A DNA stretch of 64,000 nt from Stenotrophomonas ginsengisoli (GTDB lineage Bacteria; Pseudomonadota; Gammaproteobacteria; Xanthomonadales; Xanthomonadaceae). Position numbers and translations under genes: made by a program. Shown piece by piece: positions 19,230 to 29,539 of this stretch (positions are counted from its first letter, which is position 1; each line of letters starts with the position of its first letter). Where the stretch lies: assembly GCF_001431485.1 (NCBI RefSeq), contig NZ_LDJM01000008.1:1-64000 (forward strand). Reading direction: 5' to 3'. The notes under the pieces are model-generated. The model was not told the DNA's origin and made no database searches. It worked only from the letters and a program-made list of their open reading frames with translations.

Positions 19230-19679
19230 TCAGGAATCGCTGCCGCCCGGCTCGGCAGCCACGAACAGGAAGCCGGCCGGTGCCCGTTGCGGCGCGGGCA
19301 GCTCGCAGTGGTACATGTCCAGGTACAGCTGCTGCACCTTGCCGCCACAATCAACCTGATAGCCGTCGACCATGTGGTAATCCACCTCGCCGTCGGCCAG
19401 CGGCTCGCCACTCATGTACTTTTCCAACGTGGCGATGGGGAAATCCGCCAGCATTGGCGTGCGGGTACCGATGCTGCCGATGCGCCGCCAGGACAACGCA
19501 CTGCCATCGGCACAGCGCAATTGCTGCAGCCAGGCGCGCTGGCCAGGTGGCTTGCAGACCGGCACCGGATTACCCTGCTGCAGCCCCCAGCTGCCGTCAT
19601 CGGCCATGGCTGGTGGCACAAGGCCAGCGCCCAGCAACACCAGCCCAATGGCTGCCACCATCCTGCGTGCACCGCGCAT
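19230..19679 (-). CDS. Small exported protein of unknown function
   Basis: A 149-residue protein with an N-terminal signal peptide (cleavage after M-A-D/D, about 26). The mature part has four cysteines (P-V-C-K, L-R-C-A-D-G, V-D-C-G-G, Y-H-C-E-L), likely forming two disulfides in the periplasm. D-M-Y-H-C-E-L-P and a hydrophobic C-terminal F-L-F-V-A are visible but no family was recognised. It is separated from its neighbours by a terminator on one side and about 77 bases on the other. Confidence 0.65.
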   Translation of the reverse strand: MRGARRMVAAIGLVLLGAGLVPPAMADDGSWGLQQGNPVPVCKPPGQRAWLQQLRCADGSALSWRRIGSIGTRTPMLADFPIATLEKYMSGEPLADGEVDYHMVDGYQVDCGGKVQQLYLDMYHCELPAPQRAPAGFLFVAAEPGGSDS

Positions 19680-19756
19680 GCCTGCTCTCCAATGTGGGTT
19701 GTGTCAGAACGCAGCACACCACAGTCATCACGCCCCTGCAAACACAGGACTGCAGG

Positions 19757-20401
19757 TCAAGGGCAGTAGATGCGCTTGAGGGTGGCCACCAGCTCGGCCA
19801 CCGCCGGGTTGGTGATGCGGTAGTACAGGGTCTGCGCCTGGCGGCGGTAGTCGATCAGGCCGTCGCTGCGCATGCGTGACAGGTGCTGGGACAACGCTGG
19901 CGGGGTCAGCGCCACATGTTCGAGCAGTTGCCCCACGGCCAGCTCGCCGTGCTCGATCAGCAGGCACAGCACCAGCAGGCGGTTTTCGTTGCCGACCGAG
20001 CGCAGCAGGGCAGCGGCCTGGCCGGCCCCCTCACGCAGGAATTGTTGGTCGCGCGCGTCCATCACGGCAGGCTCGGGCAGGGGCTCGGAAGAGGTATCAG
20101 GCAATCTAGCATGGGCATCTGCAGCGCCAGCCAAACCGGGCAGCGGCGCATCAAACCAGGCCAGCTTGCGCGCCTTGGGCAGCTGTTTGAGCGCATGTTC
20201 GGCGCGCAACGCCGCCGCACGGCCTTGCACCTGCCGCTGGGCCAGCACCTGCAGCGGGCGGTGGGAACGGGTGTAACGGGCGCCCTTGCCGGCCAGGTGG
20301 GCGGCAAAACGGGCCTGCACATCGGTGCTGATGCCGGCGTAGTAGCTGCCGTCCTGGCACAGCAGCAGGTACACATACCAAGGGCGGGAAGCAGCGGACA
20401 T
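19757..20401 (-). CDS. GIY-YIG nuclease domain fused to an ArsR-family (BigR/SqrR-like) regulator
   Basis: A single uninterrupted 214-residue frame with two domains. Residues 5-85 form a UPF0213/YhbQ-type GIY-YIG domain: W-Y-V-Y-L-L-L (8-14), Y-Y-A-G-I-S (20-25), then R31, H35 and E68 in the expected catalytic order. After a Pro/Ala linker, residues 114-214 form a winged-helix ArsR domain with [15 protein letters not shown]146 and C213 align with the dithiol pair of the persulfide/redox sensors BigR, SqrR and YgaV. A Met at the domain junction (20062) could start a separate regulator, but it lacks a strong ribosome site. The gene is divergent from mdtABC. E. coli YhbQ and BigR are normally separate proteins. 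Confidence 0.8.
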   Translation of the reverse strand: MSAASRPWYVYLLLCQDGSYYAGISTDVQARFAAHLAGKGARYTRSHRPLQVLAQRQVQGRAAALRAEHALKQLPKARKLAWFDAPLPGLAGAADAHARLPDTSSEPLPEPAVMDARDQQFLREGAGQAAALLRSVGNENRLLVLCLLIEHGELAVGQLLEHVALTPPALSQHLSRMRSDGLIDYRRQAQTLYYRITNPAVAELVATLKRIYCP

Positions 20402-20611
20402 CGGTGCATTATCGCCACTGCGGGCAGCCGATACATTCCGATACACCGGCCATGACCAAGGTCATGCCGGACGCCCAAGGCGGGCCTGTACCATGGGCCC
20501 ACTGCCCTGCAGATCCGCATCACGCCACGCCGTTGCCCGCGCTTACGGCCAGCCGACGACACACAACTCCCTACACAGGACGCCCGGCCGCATGGCTGGA
20601 CGCATACGCCC

Positions 20612-21826
20612 ATGTCGCCACGCCCCTCGTTCCGCTCCCCCTCCCTGCTGCGCCTGCTGATGCTGGCCAGCGCCCTGGCCCTGACCACGGTTGCCTGCAG
20701 TGGCGACAAGGACGCCGGCAATGGCCCGGGCCGTGGTGGCCCTGGTGGCGGCCGTGGCGAACGGGTGGTGCCGGTACGCGTGGTGGATGCCCGCCAGCAG
20801 GACCTGACCGTGCGCATCAAGGCGCTGGGCACGGTGACCGCCCTGCACACGGTGACCGTGCGCAGCCGGGTGGAAGGCGAGCTGGTGCGCATTGCCTTTG
20901 CCGAAGGCCAGCAGGTGGCCGCCGGTGACCTGCTGGCGCAGATCGACCCGCGCCCGTACGAGGTGGCCCTGGCCCAGGCCCTGGGCACGCAGAAGCAGAA
21001 CCAGGCCGAGCTGGAAAACGCCCGCAACCAGCTGCGCCGCTACGCCGAGCTGCACGAACAGAAATACGTGGCCGCCCAGGACCTGAGCAACCAGCAGTCG
21101 CTGGTGCGCCAGCTCGAGGGCCGCCTGCAGAGTGACCAGGCCGCCGTCGACGAGGCCCGCCTGCAGCTGGGCTATACCCGCATCACCGCGCCGGTGGCCG
21201 GGCGCATGGGCCTGCGTGCGGTGGACCTGGGCAACCTGGTGCGCAGCGGCGATGCCGACGGCATTGCCACCATCACCCAGACCAACCCGATCAGCGTGCT
21301 GTTCACCATCCCCGAGGCCGACATCGGCCCGGTGATCGAGGCCGTGCGCATGACCCCGGAGCTGGCCGTGGAAGCCTGGGACCGCAGCGAAAAGCAGGTC
21401 CTGGCCAACGGCAAGCTGGCCAGCGTGGACAACCGCATTGATACGGCCACCGGCACCTTGAAGCTGCGGGCGGTGTTCGACAACGCCGGTGACGCCCTGT
21501 TCCCCAACCAGTTCGTCAACATCCGCCTGGCGGTGAGCAGTGCCGATGCGGTGGTGATCCCCAATGCGGCGGTGCAGTTCGGCAGTAATGGCACCTATGT
21601 GTATGTGATCAGCGCGGACAACACCGCCAGCCTGCGCGATGTGCGCCTGGGCGCGGCCGAAGGCGAGAACGTGGCGGTGATGGCCGGCCTGGCCGCCGGG
21701 GAGCGGGTAGTGCTGGAAGGCATCGACAACCTGCGCGAAGGGGCCAAGGTGGAGGTGGTGGCCGACCCGGCCGATGCCGCCGCCGCACCGGCCAAGGACA
21801 AGGCTGACGCCACGGCCGGCGCATGA
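20612..21826 (+). CDS. mdtA: RND efflux periplasmic adaptor (MdtA-type membrane fusion protein)
   Basis: A 404-residue lipoprotein-like adaptor: hydrophobic segment ending T-T-V-A-C-S-G (Cys near 29), a Gly/Arg-rich spacer, then a lipoyl/barrel-sandwich domain (G-T-V-T-A, R-V-E-G-E-L-V), a coiled-coil hairpin (about 115-165, rich in Gln/Glu/Leu), [11 protein letters not shown] and a beta-barrel domain with I-D-T-A-T-G-T. It links the two inner-membrane RND pumps to an outer-membrane channel. Its stop overlaps the start of mdtB (ATGA, 21823-21826). [10 protein letters not shown] at 20612 gives the full signal. Confidence 0.92.
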   Translation: MSPRPSFRSPSLLRLLMLASALALTTVACSGDKDAGNGPGRGGPGGGRGERVVPVRVVDARQQDLTVRIKALGTVTALHTVTVRSRVEGELVRIAFAEGQQVAAGDLLAQIDPRPYEVALAQALGTQKQNQAELENARNQLRRYAELHEQKYVAAQDLSNQQSLVRQLEGRLQSDQAAVDEARLQLGYTRITAPVAGRMGLRAVDLGNLVRSGDADGIATITQTNPISVLFTIPEADIGPVIEAVRMTPELAVEAWDRSEKQVLANGKLASVDNRIDTATGTLKLRAVFDNAGDALFPNQFVNIRLAVSSADAVVIPNAAVQFGSNGTYVYVISADNTASLRDVRLGAAEGENVAVMAGLAAGERVVLEGIDNLREGAKVEVVADPADAAAAPAKDKADATAGA

Positions 21827-24800
21827 ACCTGTCGCGCACCTTCATCCTGCGCCCGGTAGCGACCTCGCTGCTGATGCTGGCAATGCTGATTGCCGGCATC
21901 TTCGCCTACCGCCTGCTGCCGGTGGCCGCCCTGCCCCAGGTCGACTACCCGATCATCCAGATCACCACGCTCTACCCCGGCGCCAGCCCGACGGTGACCA
22001 CCAGCGCGGTGACCGCGCCGCTGGAACGCCGCCTGGGGCAGATCCCGGGCCTGAAACAGATGAGCTCGACCAGCTCCGGCGGCGCCTCGGTCATTACCCT
22101 GCAGTTCGCTTTGGAAGTGGACCTGGGCGTGGCCGAGCAGGAAGTGCAGGCGGCCATCAATGCGGCCAACAGCTTCCTGCCCGGCGACCTGCCGATGCCG
22201 CCGGTATACCGCAAGGTCAACCCGGCCGACACCCCGATCCTGACCCTGGCCATCACCGCCGATGGCCTGAGCCTGCCGCAGGTGTATGACCTGGTCGATA
22301 CGCGCATGGCCCAGCGCCTGTCGCAGCTGCCGGGCGTGGGCATGGTCAGCATTGCCGGCGGGCAACGCCCGGCGGTGCGCATTGCGGTCAACCCGCAGCA
22401 ACTGGCGGCCACCGGCATCGGCATGGCCGATATCCGCCGCGCCATCACCGCCGCCAACGTCAACCTGCCCAAGGGCAGCTTCGATGGCCCGACCCGCGCG
22501 ATCATGCTCGATGCCAACGACCAGATGCGTTCGGTGGATGAGTACCGCAACCTGATCCTGAGCTACCGCGATGGCGCCCCGCTGCGCCTGGGCGATGTGG
22601 CCAGCGTCGAGCAGGGCCCGGAAAACCGCCAGCTGGCGGCCTGGTCGGGCACCACCCCGGCAATCCTGCTCAACATCCAGCGCCAGCCCGGGGCCAATGT
22701 GATCGGCGTGGTGGACAGCATCCATGCCCTGCTGCCGCAGCTGCGCAGCGCGATGCCGGCCGCGGTGACGGTGAGCGTGCTCAGCGACCGCACCGAATCC
22801 ATCCGTGCCTCGATCAAGGGCGTGCAGCACGAGCTGGTGCTGGCCATCGGCCTGGTGGTGCTGGTCACCTTCGTGTTCCTGCGCACCATCCCGGCCACCA
22901 TCATTCCCTCCATCGCGGTGCCGCTGTCGTTGATCGGCACCTTTGCGGTGATGCTGCTGGCCGGCTATTCGCTCAACAACCTGACCCTGATGGCGCTGAC
23001 CATCGCCACCGGCTTTGTGGTGGACGATGCGATCGTGATGCTGGAAAACGTCGCCCGCCACATGGAGATGGGCAAGAGCCGCCTGCAGGCGGCACTGGAT
23101 GGCGCCCGCCAGATTGGTTTCACCCTGGTCTCGCTGACCGTGTCGCTGATTGCGGTGCTGATCCCGCTGCTGTTCATGGGCGATGTGGTCGGCAAGCTGT
23201 TCCACGAGTTTGCGATCACCCTGGCGGTAGCCATCGGCATCTCGCTGGTGGTGTCGCTGACCCTGACCCCGATGCTGTGCGCGCGTTTCCTCAAGGCCAA
23301 CCCGCATGCCGCCGCCCATGGCGAGGGTGCGGCCCAGGGCGACATCTTCGACCGGGTGGTTGCCCGGTATGACCGTGGCCTGCACTGGGTGTTGGCCCGC
23401 CAGCCGCTGATGCTGATCGCCACCGTGGCCACCCTGGTGCTCACCGCCGTGCTGTACCTGGCCGTGCCCAAGGGCTTCTTCCCATTGCAGGATGCCGGCC
23501 TGGTGCAGGGCATCAGCGAGGCGCCGCAGTCGATCTCGTTCGAGGCGATGTCACGCCGCCAGCAGGCCCTGGCCGAAGCGGTGCTGGAAGATGCGGACGT
23601 GGCCAGCGTGTCCTCCTTCATCGGTGTGGACGGGGCCAACGCCACCCTCAATTCCGGCCGCCTGCTGATCGAGCTCAAGCCACACGGCCAGCGCGATGCC
23701 GGCGCGCAGGAAATCATTGCCCGCCTGCAGCAGCGGGTGGACCGCATCCCCGGCATCAGCCTGTACCTGCAACCGGTGCAGGAGCTGAGCATCGAGGACC
23801 GGATCAGCCGCACCCAGTACCAGTTCGCCCTGACCACCCCGGATGCCGACGCGCTGGCCCTGTGGACCGAGCGCCTGCTGGCCCACCTGCAGCAGCAACC
23901 GGCCCTGCGTGACGTGGCCAGTGACCTGGCCAACCGTGGCCTGCAGGCCTATGTGGACATCGACCGCGATGCCGCCGCGCGCCTCGGGGTGCCGGTGACC
24001 AGCATCGCCGATGCGCTGTATGACGCCTTCGGCCAGCGCCAGATCTCCACCATCTTCACCCATGCCAACCAGTACCGGGTGGTGCTCGAAGCGCACCCGG
24101 AGCAGCAGCTGGGCCCGCAGGACATCGGCCGCATCCACGTCACCACCGCCGATGGCCAGCAGACCCCGCTGGCCGGCCTGGCCCGCATCTCCACCCGCGC
24201 CACCGCGCTGCAGGTCAGCCACCTGGGCCAGTTCCCGGCGGTGACCCTGTCCTTCAACCTGGCGCAGGGCGCCTCGCTGGGCGAGGCAGTGGCGGCGATC
24301 GAGGGCGCACGCGAGGCGATCGGCATGCCGGCCAGCGTCGAGCTGCGCCTGCAGGGTGCGGCGGCGGCGTTCGAGAACTCGCTGTCCTCCACCCTGTGGC
24401 TGATCCTGGCCGCGGTGCTGGTGATGTACATCGTGCTGGGCGTGCTCTACGAGAGCTTCATCCACCCGGTGACCATCCTCTCCACCCTGCCCTCGGCCAC
24501 CGTCGGTGCGCTGGCCGCGCTGCTGCTCTCCGGGCGCAGCCTGGACCTGATCGCGGTGATCGGCATCATCCTGCTGATCGGCCTGGTCAAGAAGAACGCG
24601 ATCATGATGATCGACTTCGCCCTGGAGGCGCAGCGCGAACACGGCATGACGCCGCAACAGGCGATCCACCAGGCCGCCCTGCTGCGCTTCCGGCCGATCC
24701 TGATGACCACCCTGGCCGCGCTGTTTGCCGCCGTGCCGATGATGTTTGCCGCCGGCTCCGGTGCCGAGCTGCGCCAGCCGCTGGGCCTGGTGATGGTCGG

Positions 24801-24921
24801 CGGGCTGATCGTCAGCCAGGTGCTGACCCTGTTCACCACGCCGGTGATCTACCTGTTCTTCAACCGCTTCGTGCGTGGCAACGGCGTGGCCAGCGCCACC
24901 GCTGACAACGCCGGGGCCTGA
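21823..24921 (+). CDS. mdtB: RND multidrug efflux transporter, MdtB-type
   Basis: A 1032-residue inner-membrane proton-drug antiporter. The N-terminus [13 protein letters not shown] and P-L-P-Q-V-D-Y-P near residue 45 are typical of the MdtB/MuxB branch. [11 protein letters not shown] near 400 carries the acidic pair of the proton relay in TM4, and a second set of transmembrane segments follows after about 850. MdtB and MdtC form a heterotrimer with MdtA, exporting bile salts, novobiocin and related compounds. It sits between mdtA (4-base overlap) and mdtC (2-base gap). Confidence 0.93.
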   Translation: MNLSRTFILRPVATSLLMLAMLIAGIFAYRLLPVAALPQVDYPIIQITTLYPGASPTVTTSAVTAPLERRLGQIPGLKQMSSTSSGGASVITLQFALEVDLGVAEQEVQAAINAANSFLPGDLPMPPVYRKVNPADTPILTLAITADGLSLPQVYDLVDTRMAQRLSQLPGVGMVSIAGGQRPAVRIAVNPQQLAATGIGMADIRRAITAANVNLPKGSFDGPTRAIMLDANDQMRSVDEYRNLILSYRDGAPLRLGDVASVEQGPENRQLAAWSGTTPAILLNIQRQPGANVIGVVDSIHALLPQLRSAMPAAVTVSVLSDRTESIRASIKGVQHELVLAIGLVVLVTFVFLRTIPATIIPSIAVPLSLIGTFAVMLLAGYSLNNLTLMALTIATGFVVDDAIVMLENVARHMEMGKSRLQAALDGARQIGFTLVSLTVSLIAVLIPLLFMGDVVGKLFHEFAITLAVAIGISLVVSLTLTPMLCARFLKANPHAAAHGEGAAQGDIFDRVVARYDRGLHWVLARQPLMLIATVATLVLTAVLYLAVPKGFFPLQDAGLVQGISEAPQSISFEAMSRRQQALAEAVLEDADVASVSSFIGVDGANATLNSGRLLIELKPHGQRDAGAQEIIARLQQRVDRIPGISLYLQPVQELSIEDRISRTQYQFALTTPDADALALWTERLLAHLQQQPALRDVASDLANRGLQAYVDIDRDAAARLGVPVTSIADALYDAFGQRQISTIFTHANQYRVVLEAHPEQQLGPQDIGRIHVTTADGQQTPLAGLARISTRATALQVSHLGQFPAVTLSFNLAQGASLGEAVAAIEGAREAIGMPASVELRLQGAAAAFENSLSSTLWLILAAVLVMYIVLGVLYESFIHPVTILSTLPSATVGALAALLLSGRSLDLIAVIGIILLIGLVKKNAIMMIDFALEAQREHGMTPQQAIHQAALLRFRPILMTTLAALFAAVPMMFAAGSGAELRQPLGLVMVGGLIVSQVLTLFTTPVIYLFFNRFVRGNGVASATADNAGA

Positions 24922-24923
24922 GC

Positions 24924-27900
24924 ATGCAGCACACCCACACCCCCGAGCCGGTGAACCTGTCGCGCACCTTCATCCTGCGCCCGGTGGCCACCTTGCTGCT
25001 GGCCATCGCGGTGGTGCTGGCCGGCATCCTGGCCTTTGTGCGCCTGCCGGTGGCACCGCTGCCGCAGGTGGATTACCCGGCCATCCAGGTCAGCGCCAGC
25101 CTGCCCGGCGCCAGCCCCGAATCGATGGCCGCCACCGTGGCCACGCCGCTGGAACGCGCCCTGGGCACGATCCCCGGGGTGACCCGGCTGACCTCCTCGT
25201 CCAACCAGGGCAATGCCCGCATCGACCTGCAGTTCTCGCTGGAGCGCAATGTCGATGAGGCCGCGCGCGAGGTGCAGGCGGCCATCAATGCCGCCCGCGC
25301 GCAGCTGCCAGCGGGCATGCCGGGCATGCCGCAGTACCGCAAGATCAATCCCTCGCAGGCACCGGTGCTGATCCTGGCGTTGAGCTCGGCCAGCCACAGC
25401 CCGGGTGAAATCTACGATGTCGCCTCCACGGTGATCGCGCAGAAGATCGCCCAGGTGCCGGGCGTGGGCCAGGTCGAGGCCGGTGGCAGCTCGCTGCCGG
25501 CGGTGCGCGTCTCGCTCAACCCCACCGCACTGAACCAGTACGGCATCGCCCTGGACGATGTGGCCGGCTCGATCCGCAATGCCAATGCGCTGCGCCCGCT
25601 CGGCCAGGTGGCCGCCGGCGAGCAGCAGTGGCAGGTGGAGGCCAGCCTGCAGCTGCGCCATGCCGCGCAGTACCAGGACCTGGTGGTGGCCATGCGCGAT
25701 GGCCGCCCGGTACACCTGCGCGATGTGGCCCAGGTCAGCGACGGCACCGAAAACCGCTACGCCGCCGGCTTCCACAACAACAACGATGCGGTACTGCTGG
25801 TGGTCAGCCGGCAGCCCAGCGCCAACATCATTGCCACCGTGGATGCGATCCACGCGCAGATGGACACCCTGACCGCGCTGCTGCCCGACGGCATGCAGAT
25901 GAGCGTGGTGATGGACCGCTCGCCGGTGATCCGCGCCACCCTGCGCGAGGCCGAGCTGACTCTGGTGCTGGCCGTGGCCCTGGTGGTGCTGGTGGTGCTG
26001 GCCTTCCTCGGCCACTGGCGCGCCGCACTGATCCCGACCCTGGCCATTCCGGTGTCGTTGTTCGGTGCGCTGTTCCTGATCTGGCTGTGGGGCTTCTCGC
26101 TCAACACCTTCTCGCTGATGGCCCTGATCGTGGCCGCGGTGCTGGTGGTGGATGACGCGATCGTGGTGCTGGAGAACATCGCCCGCCATATCGACGAGGG
26201 GCTCTCGCCACTCAAGGCGGCGATCACCGGGGCACGCGAGGTCGGCGCCACCCTGCTGTCGATGAACCTGGCCCTGGCGGTGGTGTTCATCTCCATCCTG
26301 TTCATGGATGACTTCGTCAAACGCCTGTTCGGCGAGTTCTCGCTGACCCTGGTGGCGGCGATGTTCGTCTCCCTGCTGGTCTCCATCAGCCTGACCCCGG
26401 CCCTGTGCGCGCGCCTGCTGCGTGCGCACGACCCGCAGCGGGTGGAAGGCCCGTGGCAGCGTCTGGGCAGCCTGGTCTTCGAGGGCCTGCGCGCGGCCTA
26501 CCTGCGCAGCCTGGGCGCCTGCCTGCGCCACGTGCCGCTGATGCTGGGCGTGCTGGTGGCGGTGATCGCACTGAACGTGCTGCTGCTGGACAAGGTGCCG
26601 CGCGGCACCATCCCGCAGCAGGACAGCGGCCAGCTGCGCGGCTTCATGCGCGGCGATGACGGCCTGTCCTTCCAGGTGATGCAGCCCAAGATCGCCGCCT
26701 ACCGCCAGGTGCTGATGGATGACCCGGCAGTGGCCCAGATCGGCGGTTTCATCGGCGGTGGCACCGGGGTCAACAACGGCATGGTGATGGTCCAGCTCAA
26801 GCCGCTGGACCAGCGCGATGCCAGCGCGCGCGAGGTGGTGGACCGCATCCGTGCCAGCCTGCCCAAGGTGCCCGGCGGCAACATGTGGCTGTCGGTGGAC
26901 CAGGACATCCGCGTCGGCGGTGGTGGCGGCAATGACGATGGCAACTACGACCTGCAGCTGCTGGCCGCCGACATCGCGCCGCTGCGCGAATGGACCCCGC
27001 GCCTGCAGCAGGCCCTGGCCGCGCTGCCGCAGCTGGAGGACGTGGAATCCAGCGGTGACGAGGGCATGCGCCAGGTCAAGCTGGAAGTGGACCGCGAGAA
27101 AGCCAGCCAGCTCGGGGTGGACATGCGCCTGCTCTCCAGCGTGCTCAACAACTCCTTCAGCCAGCGCCAGGTGGCCACCCTGTACGACAGCCTGAACCAG
27201 TACCGGGTGGTGATGGAGCTGGACCCGCGCTACACCCAGTCGCCCACCACCCTGGAACAGGTCAACACGATTGCCGCCGATGGCAGCCGGGTGCCGCTGA
27301 GCAGCTTTGCGCACTGGGATTACGGTATGGCCCCGGACCGCATCCAGCACCGTGAGCAGTTCCTGTCCACGCGCATTTCCTTTGCCCTGGCCAGTGGGGT
27401 GACCCTGGGTGAAGCCAGTGCGGCGATCGAACGCGCCGTGGCCGAGGTGATGCTGCCCAGCAGCGTGCAGGCCAAGCTGGGCGAGGAAGCCGGCAGCGTC
27501 AATGAAATGCGCCAGCGCCAACTGTGGCTGGTGCTCGGCGCCGCCCTGGCGGTGTATCTGGTGCTGGGCGTGCTGTATGAAAGCAGCGTGCTGCCGCTGG
27601 CCATCCTGTCCACCCTGCCCTCGGCCGGTGTGGGTGCGCTGCTGGCCCTGCTGCTGTTCGGCAACGAGCTCAACCTGATCTCCCTGCTGGGGCTGTTCCT
27701 GCTGGTAGGCGTTGTAATGAAGAACACCATCTTGATGGTGGACTTTGCCATCGCCGCACAACGCGAGCAGGGCCTGGACCCGCAGGCAGCAATGCTCGAA
27801 TCGGCACGCCTGCGCTTCCGTCCGATCCTGATGACCAGCGTGGCCGCCCTGCTCGGCACCCTGCCGCTGATGCTGGCCACCGGAGAAGGCTGGGAAATGC

Positions 27901-28046
27901 GCCAGCCGCTGGGCATTGCCATCGTCGGCGGCCTGCTGGTCAGCCAGTGGCTGACCCTGTACACCACCCCGGCGATCTACCTGGCCCTTGCCCGCCTGCG
28001 CGCCCGCTTCGTGCGCACGCCGGCAGCATCGGTGGCGCAGGACTGA
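24924..28046 (+). CDS. mdtC: RND multidrug efflux transporter, MdtC-type
   Basis: A 1040-residue paralogue of the preceding pump. V-V-D-D-A-I-V-V-L-E-N near residue 410 gives the proton-relay acidic residues, and F-S-L-T-L-V-A-A and L-G-V-L-Y-E-S are family landmarks. Residues 1-10 (a short His/Thr/Pro-rich start) precede the usual [10 protein letters not shown]; an alternative GTG start at 24951, just before N-L-S-R, would remove nine of them. It forms the second pump subunit with MdtB. A hairpin terminator follows, and no outer-membrane channel gene (TolC/OpmB type) is adjacent, so that partner must be elsewhere. Confidence 0.93.
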   Translation: MQHTHTPEPVNLSRTFILRPVATLLLAIAVVLAGILAFVRLPVAPLPQVDYPAIQVSASLPGASPESMAATVATPLERALGTIPGVTRLTSSSNQGNARIDLQFSLERNVDEAAREVQAAINAARAQLPAGMPGMPQYRKINPSQAPVLILALSSASHSPGEIYDVASTVIAQKIAQVPGVGQVEAGGSSLPAVRVSLNPTALNQYGIALDDVAGSIRNANALRPLGQVAAGEQQWQVEASLQLRHAAQYQDLVVAMRDGRPVHLRDVAQVSDGTENRYAAGFHNNNDAVLLVVSRQPSANIIATVDAIHAQMDTLTALLPDGMQMSVVMDRSPVIRATLREAELTLVLAVALVVLVVLAFLGHWRAALIPTLAIPVSLFGALFLIWLWGFSLNTFSLMALIVAAVLVVDDAIVVLENIARHIDEGLSPLKAAITGAREVGATLLSMNLALAVVFISILFMDDFVKRLFGEFSLTLVAAMFVSLLVSISLTPALCARLLRAHDPQRVEGPWQRLGSLVFEGLRAAYLRSLGACLRHVPLMLGVLVAVIALNVLLLDKVPRGTIPQQDSGQLRGFMRGDDGLSFQVMQPKIAAYRQVLMDDPAVAQIGGFIGGGTGVNNGMVMVQLKPLDQRDASAREVVDRIRASLPKVPGGNMWLSVDQDIRVGGGGGNDDGNYDLQLLAADIAPLREWTPRLQQALAALPQLEDVESSGDEGMRQVKLEVDREKASQLGVDMRLLSSVLNNSFSQRQVATLYDSLNQYRVVMELDPRYTQSPTTLEQVNTIAADGSRVPLSSFAHWDYGMAPDRIQHREQFLSTRISFALASGVTLGEASAAIERAVAEVMLPSSVQAKLGEEAGSVNEMRQRQLWLVLGAALAVYLVLGVLYESSVLPLAILSTLPSAGVGALLALLLFGNELNLISLLGLFLLVGVVMKNTILMVDFAIAAQREQGLDPQAAMLESARLRFRPILMTSVAALLGTLPLMLATGEGWEMRQPLGIAIVGGLLVSQWLTLYTTPAIYLALARLRARFVRTPAASVAQD

Positions 28047-28074
28047 GTTGCTTGCCGGCAGCGCGGAAAACAAC

Positions 28075-28110
28075 AACGGGGCGGTGCGCTGATGCGCATC
28101 GCCCCGTTTC
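28075..28110 (+). terminator. Hairpin terminator after mdtABC
   Basis: AACGGGGCG (28075-28083) pairs with CGCCCCGTT (28100-28108), with an inner GTGCGC-TGAT-GCGCAT stem. The trailing TTTCTC is a modest U-tract. It lies 29 bases after the mdtC stop. Confidence 0.7.
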
Positions 28111-28120
28111 TCAGTGTCTG

Positions 28121-28327
28121 TTATTTGAAAAGTCTGGCAATGAAGCGAAACAGCTTCGCACCTTCCGATTCCCAGCCCGCAGCTCGTTTGACACGGCGCT
28201 TGGCATTCTTGGGAGCATTCAAAACGCCTGTGACCTTGTAGATACCGAGATCACGCTTCAGTTTTTTCTTCGCGGCTGTAAGCCCGAGAGCTGTTTTGAG
28301 GCTTGGCTTTCGATACCTGATACGCAC
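28121..28327 (-). CDS. Small basic protein of unknown function
   Basis: A 68-residue, strongly basic protein (about 20 Lys/Arg) starting at a GTG at 28327 with a good site GGGGAGTGA just upstream. It has the segment A-K-K-K-L-K-R-D-L-G-I-Y-K-V-T near residue 20 and ends in a hydrophobic-basic F-R-F-I-A-R-L-F-K tail. No family was recognised. The base composition is less GC-rich than the neighbours. It lies 32 bases past the aroG stop in the same direction, and may be co-transcribed. The good ribosome site supports a real gene; nucleic-acid binding is only a guess from the charge. Confidence 0.6.
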   Translation of the reverse strand: MRIRYRKPSLKTALGLTAAKKKLKRDLGIYKVTGVLNAPKNAKRRVKRAAGWESEGAKLFRFIARLFK

Positions 28328-28359
28328 TGATCACTCCCCAGAAACGTCCAATTTCTGGA

Positions 28360-29427
28360 TTATGCAGCCTCCTGCTTGGCACGACGCGCACGCACGGCCT
28401 GGGCCAGCACCTCCAGCACGGCCACCGAATCGTCCCAGCCGATGCAGCCATCGGTGATGGACTGGCCGTAGGCCAGCGGCTGGCCTTCGACCAGATCCTG
28501 GCGCCCGGCGACCAGATGGCTTTCCACCATCACGCCGACGATGCGCTGCTCACCGCCGGCAATCTGCCCGGCGATATCGGCCACCACCGCCGGCTGGTTT
28601 TCCGGTTTCTTGCTGCTGTTGGCGTGGCTGGCATCGATCATCAGGCGCGCCGCGATACCGGCCTTGTCCAGCACCGCGCTGGTGGCCTGGACGCTGGCGG
28701 CATCGAAGTTGGGGGCCTTGCCGCCGCGCAGAATCACATGGCAATCCGGGTTGCCGGCGGTGGAGACGATGGCGGTGCCGCCCTCCTTGGTCACCGACAG
28801 GAAGTGGTGCGGGTGCGAGGCCGCGCCCACCGCATCGGCGGCGATCTTGATGTCGCCACCGGTACCGTTCTTGAAGCCCACCGGGCACGACAGCCCCGAG
28901 GCCAGCTCGCGGTGCACCTGGCTTTCGGTGGTGCGCGCACCGATCGCGCCCCAGGCGACCAGGTCGGCGATGTACTGCGGGCTGATCACATCCAGGAACT
29001 CGACCCCGGCCGGCAGGCCCATCGCGTTGATGTCACGCAGCAGGCCGCGGGCAATGCGCAGGCCCTTGTTGATGTTGAAGCTGCCGTCCAGGTCCGGGTC
29101 GTTGATCAGGCCCTTCCAGCCCACCGTGGTGCGCGGCTTTTCGAAGTACACGCGCATGATGATTTCCAGCGCATCACCGTAGGCATCGCGCAGCGGGCGC
29201 AGGCGCCGGGCGTATTCCATGGCGGCGACGGTATCGTGGATGGAGCACGGGCCGATCACCACGGCCAGGCGGTCATCGCTGCCGTGCAGGATGCGGTGCA
29301 GCGCGGTACGCGCATCGCTGACCGTCTGCGAGACCGGCTCGTCACAGGGCAGCAGGGAAATCAGGTGGGCCGGCGGGGTCAACGGTTCGAGCTTGTTGAT
29401 GCGCAGGTCGTCGGTATGCGGGGGCAT
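28360..29427 (-). CDS. aroG: 3-deoxy-7-phosphoheptulonate (DAHP) synthase, class I
   Basis: A 355-residue enzyme joining phosphoenolpyruvate and erythrose 4-phosphate, the first step of the shikimate pathway. Family motifs are V-I-G-P-C-S-I-H-D (about 57-65), R-V-Y-F-E-K-P-R-T-T-V-G-W-K-G, V-G-F-K-N-G-T-G-G, T-A-G-N-P-D-C-H-V-I-L-R-G-G and I-D-A-S-H-A-N-S-S-K-K-P. The length equals E. coli AroG/AroF/AroH; which feedback specificity it has cannot be read from the sequence. The ATG at 29427 has a GGAG site. Upstream lie a leader peptide rich in Phe, Tyr and Trp and a terminator, so transcription is likely controlled by attenuation. Confidence 0.95.
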   Translation of the reverse strand: MPPHTDDLRINKLEPLTPPAHLISLLPCDEPVSQTVSDARTALHRILHGSDDRLAVVIGPCSIHDTVAAMEYARRLRPLRDAYGDALEIIMRVYFEKPRTTVGWKGLINDPDLDGSFNINKGLRIARGLLRDINAMGLPAGVEFLDVISPQYIADLVAWGAIGARTTESQVHRELASGLSCPVGFKNGTGGDIKIAADAVGAASHPHHFLSVTKEGGTAIVSTAGNPDCHVILRGGKAPNFDAASVQATSAVLDKAGIAARLMIDASHANSSKKPENQPAVVADIAGQIAGGEQRIVGVMVESHLVAGRQDLVEGQPLAYGQSITDGCIGWDDSVAVLEVLAQAVRARRAKQEAA

Positions 29428-29485
29428 GCAAAACTCCAGTCAAAGCGTGTTCGTGGTGGTGTGAGGCCCCGGCAGCGGCGGCATC

Positions 29486-29514
29486 AAAAAGGCCGCCAGC
29501 TTTCGCTGGCGGCC
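29486..29514 (-). promoter_or_regulatory. Attenuator terminator of aroG
   Basis: The reverse strand reads GGCCGCCAGC-GAAA-GCTGGCGGCC followed by TTTTT (10-bp stem 29514-29491, U-tract 29490-29486), ending about 60 bases before aroG. The 5' arm contains CCGCCAG, which can pair instead with CTGGCGG inside the leader-peptide frame (29569-29563), giving a mutually exclusive antiterminator. Stalling on the aromatic codons would favour the antiterminator and aroG expression. Confidence 0.85.
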
Positions 29515-29539
29515 TTCGGGTATGCGTCTGAGGTGTTCT

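Noticed and set aside
17545..19350. A 601-codon antisense frame over the CoA-transferase gene
   Set aside because: The sense protein has a conserved catalytic Glu294 and normal length; the antisense translation is His/Val/Gly low complexity.
24849..28076. A 1075-codon open frame antisense to mdtC
   Set aside because: Same explanation; the rightward frame has full RND features and a correct operon overlap.
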